Assembly: GCA_944990035.1 (NCBI GenBank)
Contig: CALYLX010000115.1
Span: 124,001 to 188,000, forward strand
Direction: 5' to 3'
Length of the DNA stretch: 64,000 bases
Origin: Clitopilus passeckerianus
Lineage: Eukaryota; Basidiomycota; Agaricomycetes; Agaricales; Entolomataceae
The position numbers and the translations under genes are program-made. This document shows positions 12,658-24,898 of the stretch, one piece after another. Under the pieces are notes generated by a model. It was not told where the DNA came from, ran no database searches, and saw only the letters and a program-made list of their open reading frames with translations. The number at the start of each line of letters is the position of its first letter. The first letter of the stretch is position 1.

Positions 12658-14390
12658 CTATATTCTTCCCCGATTCTTCCTTCCTCCAAATATCCTTCCA
12701 AAACGCATAACAGCTTTCTCCCGGCACCCTGGAGCGATCAGACTGGTATACGCCAGGGTCACGGCATTGAATGCGGGAAAGAGTTCGCATCCTATCCGAG
12801 TGACATTGGTCCTGCGAAGAGGAAAGTTAGTAGGTGTCGGAGTGTTGATTGTAGGGTATACGTCTTAGATCCCTTACCTCGAAATAGCCCCGTTGTTTGA
12901 AGCTTCCAGGCCAACGATTACGCCCAGATTGTTATAACTGCCGAATTTCGCGGCTAGATTCAAAAGCATTAGAGGAATGATGACAGGGGAACGGGAAAAT
13001 GAAATGTACCATAGTCGTCACCAAGGGAGAAAGAGAGAGCCTGTGCTTTTTTCCCTCTTCTCCAAGACTGGGCCTCCAGTCGATTTCGCGCATTTGATAC
13101 TTGAGGCGATGTGAAGCAGGGCGAGGCCACCGGATATCCACCCGAAACCCCCAGTAGTTGGGATCAGCACCGAGGATACGCCAGCATGCGTGACCTCGGC
13201 GAACACGGCGAAGTAAACACTAGAAGGAAGACGGGAGTTGAGGATTAGGTGCGTTATATTTGGCCAGAATAGGCGTACCTCGCAGTAACGCTACCACATG
13301 GAACGCATCCCATACCCCTGGCGTTCGCTGCAGTCTACGCCTAGGTCCTGGTGTTTCCCAGGATTGAGGATCCCAAAACCGTGGGTTGTAGGCAGGGTAC
13401 CTGAGGCGTTCGCGACTTGCTGCATCGTGCCGTACCACTGAGCGGAAGAATAGTTATGGCTGGAAGCAAAACGAAACGTGCGTCAGATACCATTATATTG
13501 AGGAAAACTTCGGGATGACGTACTTAGTAGGCGCGTAGTAGCATCAAATAGACACATCGGAGCTTATTGCGCTCACACTGGTCTCTAGTAACCTGAGACG
13601 CAGAAAGGTAAGTTAGCTACCGGATTCCAAGGTATGAAACTGGCGTACCCAGAAGAACCACGAGCAGAACCGTCGCTTCCCAAAGTATCTCTACTCCTAA
13701 CTCCGCCTCCAATGGCCGGTAGTGGAAAAGTCACCGAGTGGACGTCAAGCGAAGCGAGCGAAGGGGAAGGCTAGATCGGGAGAAGGCAAGAAGAATCGGG
13801 CACAGCCATATGTATTGCGAGAGGCGGACCTCCCATCCCAGCTCTAAACGAACCCCATTACACAGGACCGTATCCAAAGGTCCATATATTTGTTGTGGTG
13901 AATTTCTGGATCGAAGATCTTCGTAGCATTGATTATACGCGTATGCTAACCCTCTCTTGAAGCCGTAAGGTATTCTTGCCTTGCTAGATCTGGTGATGCC
14001 ACCTGGCGAAGGAAGGAGGTTAGGCATAGAGTTGAGTTGAGTTTATTCCAGCGAGATCAAGGTAGTAACTGCTTGAGATACCTAGACAGATGGACGGTTG
14101 GTCAGTCAGGGAGCATACAAGTGGAGAGATAGGCGTACCTTGTGAAGCAGATTCGTGGAGAGGGAGGAGTAGTTGCAGTCCAGCCAGACCCCGTTCCCTA
14201 AGCCGACGAGTTTCCGACGGTTGCAGAACGTGTTGGGAGACAACCTCTTGTACGGCTCTTGGAGACAGGAGAGCCAGTACTTAAGCCAGTACAAGTGGTG
14301 AGAACCATCAAGGTAGCTGTAGCCGACTATAGGCGTCGTCAGCTTGAGATAGAAAAATAGGTCGAACAAAATACACGGACCTCGGCTCAA
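12658..14390 (-). CDS. Unidentified multi-exon membrane protein or pseudogene
   Basis: On the minus strand several protein-like exons follow one another to a stop at 12660-12658. They include a stretch around 14390-14122 (FDLFFYLKLTTPIVGYSYLDG..., donor GTACGC), another around 14000-13828 (ARIPYGFKRGLAYAYNQCYEDL...), and a set from about 13437 to 13020 that splices as ...YGTMQQVANAS|..., then GCVPCGSVTA|SVYFAVFAEVTHAG with a hydrophobic segment (SSVLIPTTGGFGWISGGLAL). The C-terminus is RTNVTRIGCELFPAF...GRKNRGRI. One exon near 13560-13600 ends in TAA at its natural donor, and the first exon was not found, so the gene may be broken. Hydrophobic segments suggest a membrane protein; the family is not recognised. 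Confidence 0.35.
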
Positions 14391-15044
14391 CCTCTTCCTT
14401 CCCTTGACGCCATCGCCTAAACAGCGCTGCTCTCCATTTTCCGCGCATTCCTGCCTCGTGAGTCTTCTTTGTGCGTTTTATCCTGGCTTAACTTCAAGAT
14501 TAATATCCAAATCGCGTCCTGTCGACGCGTTTAAACCGAGATGGTTGGCCAAGATGGTGGTGGTCGAGATCAACGAACTGGCCTACATTATTCCCACGGA
14601 TCGGGGATCAGCATAGGTTCATCCGATGACCGCCACCGTCCACTCACCATCGCCTCGACCACCGCACCCAGATCGAGCAAACCAAACCAGAGAGACATAG
14701 CATCTTTACGCTATTACGAGAGGAGGTGGTAAAGAACCTGACGGGGGTGAAAGAGACGGAAACGGGAGAGAGAGATGAGAGTGCAAACGTCAATTTTCGG
14801 TCTGTCCTTGCTAAAGACAGTCACCATTGACGTGACGAACATCGAATCGGCGTTGGCGGACAGTCTGGACATCAGAACTTTTTAAGGGAGGCGATACAGA
14901 AAGGTAAGGACCGGTGGAATGAAAAGGTGTGGTGATTCGCTCTAAAGGTTCTCGACGAGGGTTGTTCTTGATAATTTCGTCACGGACATGCGTTTACTAG
15001 GTTCTGCATGGGTAGCCTGATACGCAACCAAGGATTAATTAACC
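14391..15044. other. Intergenic, no gene seen
   Basis: No supported gene. The first exon of the membrane-protein locus might lie here but was not recognised. Confidence 0.4.
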
Positions 15045-16270
15045 ACCATTATCTTTAGTTTGCTCCTTCGCATCATCTCAGGCATCTGCCCCCGCAATTG
15101 TATAATAAAGTCCTCGTGTTACTCCCAGCGCCTGATAACGAGTAAGTATTTGGAAGTTGCGATGCCCCAAACTTCCCCACGAGCGCTCTCTGGAATAAAT
15201 TAAAGCCCACCACTGGTTTATCGGACCATAGGGCCAGATCAATAGCAATCTCCTCGAGAGCGAGGGAGGAGATGATGCTGACTACCTCGGATGGCAGTTT
15301 TCAAGTCGAAGGGAAAAGACAACACTAGCTTGAAAGTCTGAATGGAACAATTGTCCAAGAGGGAGATTGGGAACAAAACTAATATGTGAGATGATAGAAT
15401 CTGGATCAGGGTTGAAAGTTGGAACAGTAAGCGGGAGGGGGCATACGCACTCTGTGAGAAACATAGTTGAATCGTGAGATGTTCAAGACGAGGGCCGCAT
15501 TGCTTCAAAAGTCTGTCGACACTCCTCCACTCTTATGGGTTCATACTGCATTCCTCAAACCTGAGACAAACATCTTTGAACCTCCCTCCCATACAGATCA
15601 CCACCTCGAAGATAGCTGGAATGACGTGGCTTGTCGCATCGTAGAAATCAAAGTAGGTTGTCTGTGACAATATCTCGCTGCCATGTTCACCGCCGATCAT
15701 GGGAGTCGTCCTTCTATCGGACAGATCTACCCTGTGGAGCTCAAACCGGTCAAGCTTATACGACGCCACTGCCGCTGTTGTATCTACCACCATTCCAGCA
15801 GCAGAGCTGAACATACTCGCCCACTTTAGCGAGGTGATCCTCGTCTTCAAACTGGGTATGCGCCGGGACCACGGTTCTGTGGAGGCATCGGCCCAGTATA
15901 TGCCTTTAACGTATAATTCCTTCACACTTGGTAGTCCGTCGATGTAGGAAAGCAACGTCTCTGCATTGCCATACTCAGCCTCATTCCAGGAATACTGTTG
16001 CATCGTGACGGATTGTAGGAGGTGTCCAATGGTCAAGAATGGAGAAGCAAGCAACTCGCAGAGGCGCCGAAGTTGGGTGTTTGAATCAACTGTTGTGTCC
16101 CTGTCCCAGTACAGGACGAGCGTTACGTATTGAGGATAGGAGTTATCAGTGGCGGCGAGGAATCGTTTTGAGACGAGTCGGCATGAACATAGCGTAGTTC
16201 TGGTGTCCTTCCTGTTTCCTGGGACGAGAGCCATAATAGACTCGAGGATGTCATCCGGGATTTCGACCAT
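15045..16270 (-). pseudogene. F-box-like protein, inverted decayed copy B
   Basis: The minus strand from ATG 16270 matches the F-box gene at 979-2294 over its length, including the intron (GTGCGTATG...TTAG) and the promoter. The F-box is preserved (VEIPDDILESIMALV, SCRLVSKRFLAAT). A GAA codon of copy A is TAA here (15535-15533). After the intron a one-base insertion near 15290-15305 shifts the frame, and the following segment is shortened. Homology fades near 15045, past the shared word GGCAGATGCCTGAGATG. With a stop, a frameshift and a deletion it is very probably a pseudogene, although a 245-residue product truncated after SMNP could still be made. Confidence 0.8.
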
Positions 16271-16333
16271 GCTCGCTCGTAGGTGTAGCTTCAAGGGTGA
16301 ACCGGTGATGGTACAGAAGCCACCAACGTCCCA

Positions 16334-16340
16334 TTTTATA
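16334..16340 (-). promoter_or_regulatory. TATA box of F-box copy B
   Basis: TATAAAA on the minus strand, about 65 bases before the ATG at 16270, in the same sequence context as the box at 916-922. Confidence 0.55.
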
Positions 16341-18755
16341 AACCGGACAAAAGGTGACTCATCGCAATCCCACAATCATGGAAGTCGAAAGCAGGGCCAA
16401 AACATGATATGCATCTACTCGGTGATGCCCACTACGATATAATGTGGTACGGCCTGAGGAGCCGTCCCATGAACCTAAATCCTTGGGCGTGGAAGGACAT
16501 TTAGGGAAGCCTTTGACGCTCTTCAGGCTCCAGAACTACGTATTCAATAAGTGTTCAGTACCTTCCTAAATCAGGAGAACCATAATCAGAATAACGCAAA
16601 CCCGACATATTAATAACTGTTGATACACCAAGGTACCAAATGCTTATCACTCTCACTATCATTATTGGCTGTACACTGAAGAGGCCCGCGGGTAATGAAA
16701 GGGAAAAGGTGAGCTCAAATACGATCAGAATCGCACTAACCAAAACCCAACCACAACCCACAAACCTCGAGTTCGTGGGGCTTTTAGACGATCAATCACA
16801 CACTTAAACACCTCGCGAAAGCTGTAGACAGCGTTCCGGTGATGTATAGTAGTTGTAGTTCGATCAATCCAATATATTCCAAATTAATTCAAACGGGCCT
16901 CGCGCACGATGACCCAAACCAAATAGACGATGGAACCCGCAGTTTCCACGTCGAAGAATCGCACAACTGAAGCCTGAGAGAACCACCCTCAGTTGGTCTC
17001 CGAGCAACAAGGCGTCAATTACTTGGGATTTTACCTACAAAATACAGGAGCTTTTTATACCTAAAATTACGTGGTCTGTGCAATACTGCCAAGGCTATCA
17101 ATTTGACAGAAAACATGTAAATTTTAGAGTAGAGAATGCAAACGCGATGAGGATGACAAGTTCTCGATCTTTGAGAGTAATGTGATTCACGCGAACATGA
17201 GGATATGGGCCCGTTTATGGTAATGATGTCCGGTAGGATCGGTCGGGAGACCTTCGGAAACTTGGCAGAGTATCCAGACAGCCATAGTCACCATGCGGTT
17301 TCTCTGAAATCTATCACAAATTTCAGGAGAACTTCTCGATTGAACTTTGTCGCGAAATGTTATGTTTTGCCGGATCGGCATCGGTACTGGGACTGCCGGA
17401 CCAATGAGCGCTCGAGATATCTCGCGGATCATCAAACCATCAATACAGTATCGCACTGCCACAATCTCGTAGAATCCTCCGCATTCTGGTATTCAGTGGG
17501 TATCATAGAATGCGTCCTCGCACAAGCGTAAGCTGATATTCCATAGTAGAACCACTTGTATTAGGTAGGAAAATGACATCGTTATTGTACGGAAATGTTA
17601 CATTTTGCGTAAATATACGGTTAACCGCGGCAGCGCCGTGTCAATAGAGAAACCAACAATTCCGCTCGAGCTTAGCTCACTGGCAACCTCAGTGAAGTTT
17701 CCTAGTCGCAACTAAGCTTCTTGGGGAGCATGTACCTTATCTTAATCTTTTCAGGAAGATGTGCCGTCGCCTTTGACAGTTTCCGTTCTTCACAACGTAC
17801 CTCGGGCATTTTCAGGTTGTATCTCTGCTTATTTCCTCTTATTATCGCCTTGAACCTCCTTCAGGCGCTCACTTGTACGTAGGTTAGCTCATTTAAGTCC
17901 TAATTGGGGACTCTTCGATGCCCTGTAGCTCCAAACTTCAATTCACTGCGCCCAGGTCGCTGAACGTTTGAGCGTGAGGGTTGAGGCGACGCTGATGGGG
18001 TGGCAAAAGCACCTAGTTCTAATGAGTTGAACGTGGAAAGTGGGGAGCCCCATCATTCACCTTCCAGCATCTGGCATTGCCAGGATCGGAAGATAGGACG
18101 AGAACAAGAGGGCGTAATACAAAACGAACCTACTTCTCCAACTCCAACTCCGGAACCACCTACTCTGCCCACTCGTCGCACGCCACCCGTTTCTCTCCCT
18201 TGCTCTACGAACTTTATTGCCCACAACTTCTCCACATGCTCCCCTAGGCAAGCAGAAAGGACCTGTTTTTCCGGAACAAGGGAGAACGTCGATATACGCA
18301 AAGAAGGAGTAAGGGCGGCGTAAGCAACCCAGAACGGACGGGAACATGGAAGCGTGCTCATCCACCACGGGCGACAGAACCTACTCGCAAATATAGTGCA
18401 CGCATACCCGAGATCATTTTTCATTACGGTCATGATAAAGTACAACGGCGAATTGACACGATTTAAAAGAGAGGAGGGGAGGTGTGGTGGACACAGGTGA
18501 TACGACCGTGAACGACAAGCCTTAGAGCAGACACAGATTGATGATTCCCCCACCTCTCCTGTCCCACCGGCATCTTTTCCAGACTTCGAGGTCACTTCCA
18601 GCCATCCCCACTCTAGTCCCTCCGCTCGCTCCAGGTCCTGATCTCCAGTTACCAGAGTGCTCAAGATGTCCAGTCCCAGGAGGTCCACCAGTGCCGACGC
18701 GTTTCGGTCTCGGTGGTAGCAATATAGTGGTACAGATCGAAGAAGATTCCGAGCC
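16341..18755. other. Intergenic, no gene seen
   Basis: About 2.4 kb with only short open frames. The part next to 18756 would hold the 3' untranslated region of the MAP kinase kinase. Confidence 0.4.
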
Positions 18756-20553
18756 TCAAATGGTACTCGCCCACTCCTTGATATCAAACGTCGACTCCGC
18801 AGCTTCCCTCATCCATTCATAATCCTACCAAAAAACCCCATCAGCATTCGTCTCCTAAACCACACCTCCCTAATCTCACTCACCAGAAGAACAGCAGGCG
18901 TCGCCCTCTCCTCCAGCTCCTTCTTCAAACACATCGCAACAAATTCCTCCTCCACATCCCCAAACTTCCTCCCATTTATACTCCCAGGCTGGTTCAGCGT
19001 AGGCGCAGGCTCCCTCACAATATGATGCATCAACTCAATAATACTCATCGTCCCCAACCCCCCATGCAAACTAACACCCTTCGATCTCCTCCTCGACCTC
19101 CTATGTGACGCTCTCCGTGCAGTCTTATCCGACGCCGCAGATTTAGCCGTCGCTGTCGCTGTTGACGTCGAAGATGTAGCAGACGTTGCGGATCCTCCAG
19201 AGATGGGGGGGCTTAACATAGACCCGACTCTTAACCGGGAAGTATCTTGTTCCATCGTAGTTTTGTGCCCTCCAAAGTTAGGAGCGTTAAGAGGGGGGTA
19301 GTCTTCCAAATCAGAGAAATTATCGTCGTCGTCATCTGATTCCTCGTCAGAGGCGAAAGGGAATTGGCCCCGGGCGAGTTCGATTAGGGTGATGCCGAGG
19401 GACCAGACGTCGGATTTGACGGAGTATTCGGCGCCTTGGATGCGTTCGGGCTGGAGGATCCAGGGGTTTAGTTGAGGGATGGAAGAAGAATGTGGCGTAG
19501 GGGACTTACGCTCATGTATACTGATGTCCCGACAAATGTGTTGGCGATTGAGTTGATCAACTCGCCAGAGACGCCAAAGTCACAGAGCTTGATCTGACCC
19601 TCTGAATTGCACAGAATATTTGAGGGCTTGATGTCTAGTGGAACCCGATCAGAATGGCTATCATCGGGGGACGGAAACAAAACTGACCTCGGTGAATAAT
19701 CCGATGTTCGTCATACAGGTACATCAAGCCATTAAGCACGCTGTACGCCAGAACAGCGACGACCTCGATATCGATAGGTCCAATGTTCTTGTAAATGCCG
19801 TCAAAGCTTCCTTTATCCATAAATTCCATGCAGATGCAGATATTGGGGTCAGCAAGGAAGGCGCCGTAGGACGAGATGATATATGGTGACTTGCAGTCCG
19901 CCATAATCTGCAGCTCCCGAAGGATCTGCTTGCGTATCTGCGGTTTGGCGTCTATGAGGACGATCTAGATCCGAGAGCGAAGAATTGGCCCTCCAGAATA
20001 CACAAATTGAGCAGCAGAAAACCCTCACCTTTTTTGCCATAATCACCCCAGTCGGCACATGCTCAACCTTAACCACACTCCCCCCGTTCCCCTGCCCCAA
20101 CTCCGCCAACTGCCTCAAATCCCCATTCTTCAACTCCCCAATCTCAACCCCCCTCATCTGCTTATCACTGCTCTCCTTCCTATTCAGATCCATCTTCGCC
20201 AACTGCGTCGTGATGCTTGCTTGGATCGCGCTTCGTCGGTTTGAGGAGGAGGAGGAGGAGGCGGTGTTGAGGCCTGCGGCGGAGTCGATGGGGGACATGA
20301 ACATGGGGATGGGAGGACCGACGCCTTCGGTGCCGAGGGGTGGTGGACGGCGACGGGGACCTGCGGGGCCTAGAGGTGCAGCGATTGGTGCAAGGCGGGT
20401 AGGTGCTGGGCCGAGTTGTTGGCCTTGGTTTATGGTTGGGAGAGGTAAGGGTGCTGCTCCGAATTCTGCACCTGGAGGGGCACCATCTGAAGGTCCAAGA
20501 CCAGCGTCAGGGAGCTGGAGTTCTTTGAAGTTTCGCTTCGTTCGTAGAGACAT
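18756..20553 (-). CDS. STE7: MAP kinase kinase, Ste7/Fuz7/Byr1 type
   Basis: Five exons (20553-20029, 19964-19688, 19634-19510, 19450-18884, 18824-18756) sum to 520 codons plus stop. A proline/alanine-rich N-terminus precedes a dual-specificity kinase domain: glycine loop [11 protein letters not shown], catalytic lysine in VIMAKK (about 174), HRDIKPSN (266-273), DFG (286-288), and the activation loop [15 protein letters not shown] with the phosphorylatable Ser about 296 and Thr about 300 of the MAPKK S-x3-T pattern. MSPERIQG follows. An acidic run and a Ser/Ala/Thr plus Arg-rich insert split the C-lobe before [11 protein letters not shown], as is usual in the pheromone-pathway MAPKKs of basidiomycetes. 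It would phosphorylate a Fus3/Kpp2-type MAP kinase in mating and filamentation signalling. Ortholog assignment is by motif only. Confidence 0.9.
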
Positions 20554-21232
20554 GAGGAGGCTATCAGGTGGAGTGTAAGTGAGTAAAATCCTCCACGCTA
20601 CACAGAGGAAATGTGGCGACGTGAAGCGAGGAGCGAGAACAACGGGATTAGACGCGTTGCCTTTAAGAACGGTAGAGATCTTTGCTGGTATAGCACCCGG
20701 ACACTTCGGTTTATGAAACCTGATGGTCTTTGCTCCTCCCGCGAAGACGAAACGATTGTATTAGGAAGCTGAGACGCGGTCGACTGGTCGTTGGTGACGA
20801 TCGGATAGGTAGTTTTGGCGATGATGGTATCTGTTCAGCATGTTAGCAATCGTTAGCTGTAGTTGGCGCGTAGACTTACTTGCAGTCGCCTAGTATAGCC
20901 TCTAAGCTCCCAATCCTCGACGGTGGCAGCACCGGCTGTGAATGAAGTGGTCGTGAGGGTTAGAGACGAAATTAGCCGAGCGGATACGCAACAAACAAGA
21001 ATCGCCGAATGGGGTATTCATGAACCAACGCCCAGTGAGAACAAATTCTGGGATCGTGAGGTATCGAGATTCGCGGTCAGCGGGAATAGCCTCTGTATCC
21101 CAGATTCCAGAGGATTTCCATTTCCTCAAAGCACTCAGTGATTTTCAAAACTACATTACGTTACAGGATCGAGAGAATTGCCCCCATCTTGGAAATAGTA
21201 GACGGAAAGAAGAAGAATTTCATCCAGATGTC
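20554..21232. other. Intergenic, upstream of the MAPKK gene
   Basis: Holds the MAPKK promoter and the 3' flank of the secreted protein gene. No TATA box was recognised and no other gene is supported. Confidence 0.5.
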
Positions 21233-22274
21233 TTATAGGTAATACTCCTGTCGAGTCTTATCGGCGATGGCTTGAGACTGAGCATTACCGGGACGATGGA
21301 CGATCAATCTGAGGTGCCTTTCGATATCATCTATGTCTCGATAGGGCGCCGCACATTTCATCCACCTTTTCAACTCGGTGTACTTCCTATGAACCTCTTC
21401 ATTGAAAGGACAGCTGGGTCTGGGTCCCTCCAACGGTACCTGCGACAGAGATTCGTCGAATTTCCCGCAAATCATCGTATCTCCGTTGGGTTTGCAGTCA
21501 CCGTCATCCTTGCAATCGTGCCACCGCAAGCTCGTCTTCCCCCCTTCGGTGTGCTTGTCTGCAACGGTGCAAGCATCCTTCGGGCAGGACCATAGACAGC
21601 TCTCTCTGATACATCTAACCCACCTATACTTTGCAGAGCTGCCAGAACAACGGGATTAGATAAGGTCTACACTGTTTGATGAGTATCGCTTACGATGGGT
21701 CCGGAATTTCGGGGTGATAACCGTCCTTGTAAGCCTTTTCGACCTCGTCGGGTTTGAGTTCAGGCTTGTAACATTTGATTGTGCTTCTTCGATTCTTCTC
21801 CTCAGCTGTCTTGCGATCCTCCTCCGCCTTCTTGCGATCCGCCTCGTCCTTTTTTTGCTTCTCCTCGTTGATCGCAGCTTGGTGTTCGGGGGAAATCCAC
21901 GGACATTTGAGTTCATACGGACCACCAAAAATGTGTTTACACGTGGTCTGTTCCCCGCTATATTCGCTGCATTCGTCTGCCTTCTTGCAAGTACGCCACT
22001 CCCAATGACGCCAGCTGTCGCTGAATACACTGTGGGCAACCCAACACGATTCATCCGGACAGATCCATCTGCATTTTCCGAGAAAGCATTTGGCCTGTCT
22101 CTCTTTGGAAGAGCTATAACAAGATGAGAATTATGGAGATGGTTTGCATTGAGCAATGACGTACTAATCAGGCGGCGCGTTTGGTACAAGCTCGTTGGCA
22201 GTGACACCCGTGAACGTGTCGCCGGCGAGCACAAGAAGCGAAAGGAGGTTGAGAAAGAGAGCGTTGAGGATCAT
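21233..22274 (-). CDS. Secreted protein with a duplicated eight-cysteine domain
   Basis: Three exons (22274-22165, 22113-21694, 21638-21233) give 311 residues; the sum is a multiple of three. The N-terminus (MILNALFLNLLSLLVLAGD) is a clear signal peptide. Two copies of one domain follow. The first has cysteines at 46, 51, 55, 60, 79, 85, 95 and 107, the second at 187, 192, 196, 201, 220, 226, 235 and 254. The spacing C-x4-C-x3-C-x4-C-x18-C-x5-C is identical in both; the last two gaps vary (x9/x8, x11/x18). A Lys/Glu-rich linker of about 35 residues, probably helical, and one odd cysteine (151) separate them. It should be secreted and disulphide-rich. I know no family with this spacing; a carbohydrate-binding or effector role is only a possibility. 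A TATA box lies 75 bases upstream. Confidence 0.75.
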
Positions 22275-22348
22275 GATTGAGGGGGTGGTAGAACGATACT
22301 TGGTCTGACGAAGGCAGGTGCAGACCTTGAATACTCAGATAATACTGC

Positions 22349-22355
22349 CTTTATA
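22349..22355 (-). promoter_or_regulatory. TATA box of the eight-cysteine protein gene
   Basis: TATAAAG on the minus strand, about 75 bases before the ATG at 22274. Confidence 0.5.
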
Positions 22356-24768
22356 GGTTTGAGCACGTCCATATTCATCGGACGGGAACCCTCACTTGGC
22401 TGGGTTAAGTTAGAGCTTGACCCTCTCACTGAATTTGCTTCTCGCTCTCAGACGTCTGTCAGAATGTTCATTCAGATTACCGGATACGTATGGGATGTCC
22501 CAAAATGGCCATATAACTAGTATTCGCTTTTGAGCTAGTCATAAATACCATAGTATTACAGTCGTTTGCGTCTTCGCAAAAAGTTTCAAGTGATGCGGCC
22601 TAAAAGGCTTACTGATTCTTAACCATTCCTCTTGGGTCAAGCAACCGAGCACCGGACGGCTGGCTATTTACCCCAGGATGACGATAATCACGTCCGCCGA
22701 CAATACCTTCGCCAGTACTATGCTAGTCCCACCACAGCTGCCAACGAACCCTTCCGTGAAAGCGATTCCAGTTTGGAATGCATACGACTGTCTATCTAGG
22801 GCAAATGTCGAATGATTCATCTTTACCAGACCGTGAGGGTCTCAGAGCTGTGGCGCCACTAGGCGCACTCGGATATTGACTGTTTTCTGGGCCGAGAAAG
22901 TGACAAAATGCAAGCTGTCAACCCTAGCTTAGGAACAATTTAGAACGTGACATGAGAGAACGGGCTAGGGCCGCAGTTCCCTAGGTCAGAAATCAGATTA
23001 GATCGGCAAACAAAGCACGGTATGGATGCACTCATGTTCGAAGGACTACTAAGACGAATTTGTTCACTTCAGCTGAAAAAGCTATGTATGATGCATTCGA
23101 ATTCGACCAACATTCAGAGTCCATATGGGAGATTTGTTCTTGTGACCTGTCTAGGCAAGGCCCCTAGTTTATGCGCTTGGAACGTCGGAATGATTGAACG
23201 GAGAGACCCAGGGGGCTGGCAACCGAGCAAATCGCGCAGTGAGCACGATACGCAATTCATGCTTCATTGCGCTTTCAGCCCAACCGGGTTGACAGCCTCT
23301 GGTACAGGACTCTGCTGAGATCTCCAGTTCCGCCCAGAGCGAATCATAGGGAATTGGAAACTGCCATCGAACGTTCAGATGGCCTCAGCGCCGCCCATTC
23401 TCACTGGGCCTGATTGCCTGGTTTTTTTCGTCATCGGATTCACTTCTTGACCTCCTGCTTTGCCGTACGTTTATGCCCCATAGGCTAGTTCTCGATGCAG
23501 TATAGGTTTTGCTTCGTGCTCACAACCTCAAGACTTTAACACGGACTCCCCCATTCCGTGCTACCGTCTGCCGCCTCCTTAACCAGCATTCCAACGAGCT
23601 ACCTTCCCAATAAGAGGCACATGTGGTCTGTTCGATTACTTTGACAACGTTCTAAGTGCTATAGATTCACTTGATGATAGGGCTCAACAGGTATCCTGAT
23701 TCTATACACCCTAATAGTGGGGTGCAAACTCGCGCTCGCCATGTTCTCCAAGATATTCTTCGAGTATCAGAATAGAAGTGGGTCATGACGTACTTTTTGG
23801 AGGGTCACCATATATCGATTATTTGAGATTTGTCAGTCCGCGGTTTATGGTCCTCTCCTAGTGACATTGACTAAATTTGAGTGACCATGAATATGAATGG
23901 CCTCTCAAGTCGAAGGAACCTTGCAAAAGACTCTATGAGATACACCAACTAGACCCCTACGTACTTCGAGCCCTCTTCCCCCAAACGACGCCTTTAATGA
24001 GATGTTCTTCGACCGGGCCATGAGCCAATCTAACGGAAACGTGGCGTTCACAATCCATCTACGCCGCGGCAAGGTCGGACTCCAGTGGCAAAATGGTAGC
24101 GCGTGACATGTGACAGCTGCCAAATTCAGTATCCGGAAGCAAATCTCTCCGGGCCGGTGAAAGCTCGTCCTCTTAGTCCTTCACCGCGATGTCGACTATA
24201 TCCCTCCGCACACTCCACGCTCTCGTGCCTCATTGACTTAAAACGTGGGGGCAATGTTATGAAGCCTCAGACTGCCTTGTGATTAAATAAGGTAGCGGGA
24301 ATGTGCTAAGCTCGGCCATAACGTTGGTGTAGTGGCCAAGGCAAATCGTATCTCACAAGCCACCAGAAACTCCCCTGGACATGGTGCTGAACTACGTAAC
24401 CCCAAACGCCCGCTCGGAACTCTACTTTTCCTAACTCTCCTAACCCATGATACCTTTCCTCTTCAAGGAAGCCTCACTCAGCCGGCGTTTCTTGCAACCG
24501 GCGTTTGTCTTCATCAAAGTTCCGGCTGAATGTTGGAGACATATGGCAGCCTGGAATGAGGTGACTTTCCATGGATAGGCTAATGGGAACTGATTTGGGC
24601 TTCGGGGCGATATCGTTCCGGTTGCTTTAGTCGGCCTTTCTCAAGACTACTCTATCCATATGTTCGCTGGCTCGGAAACATTCTTTGTGGTAACCTCCAT
24701 GAAGCCGGATTTACGTATCACCGGGTGCATCTCATAATGCCGCCACGATCCACACTCGTTATGTGCGC
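22356..24768. other. Intergenic, no gene seen
   Basis: About 2.4 kb, both strands read, only short unsupported open frames. It separates two outward-facing promoters. Confidence 0.45.
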
Positions 24769-24775
24769 TATAAAA
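24769..24775 (+). promoter_or_regulatory. TATA box of the orphan gene at 24899
   Basis: TATAAAA 124-130 bases before the ATG. The gap leaves room for a 5' untranslated leader, which ends in an acceptor-like CCCAG just before the ATG, so an untranslated first exon is possible. Confidence 0.5.
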
Positions 24776-24898
24776 TCGCCGTACAAGTCACCCTCCTTCT
24801 ACACCCCAGAGCACCTATCTAACAGTTAACACCCGACGGTAATCGTACGTTCCCATCGTTGGGTAGCTACCTCTCCTAACCAACTGTATTGCCCAGCC

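Noticed and set aside
18053..18787. Long minus-strand open frame of 244 codons
   Set aside because: It overlaps the last MAP kinase kinase exon in another frame, has biased composition and no recognisable domain; more likely 3' flank.
19985..20578. Plus-strand open frame antisense to MAP kinase kinase exon 1
   Set aside because: It mirrors a GC-rich, low-complexity coding exon and has no independent support.
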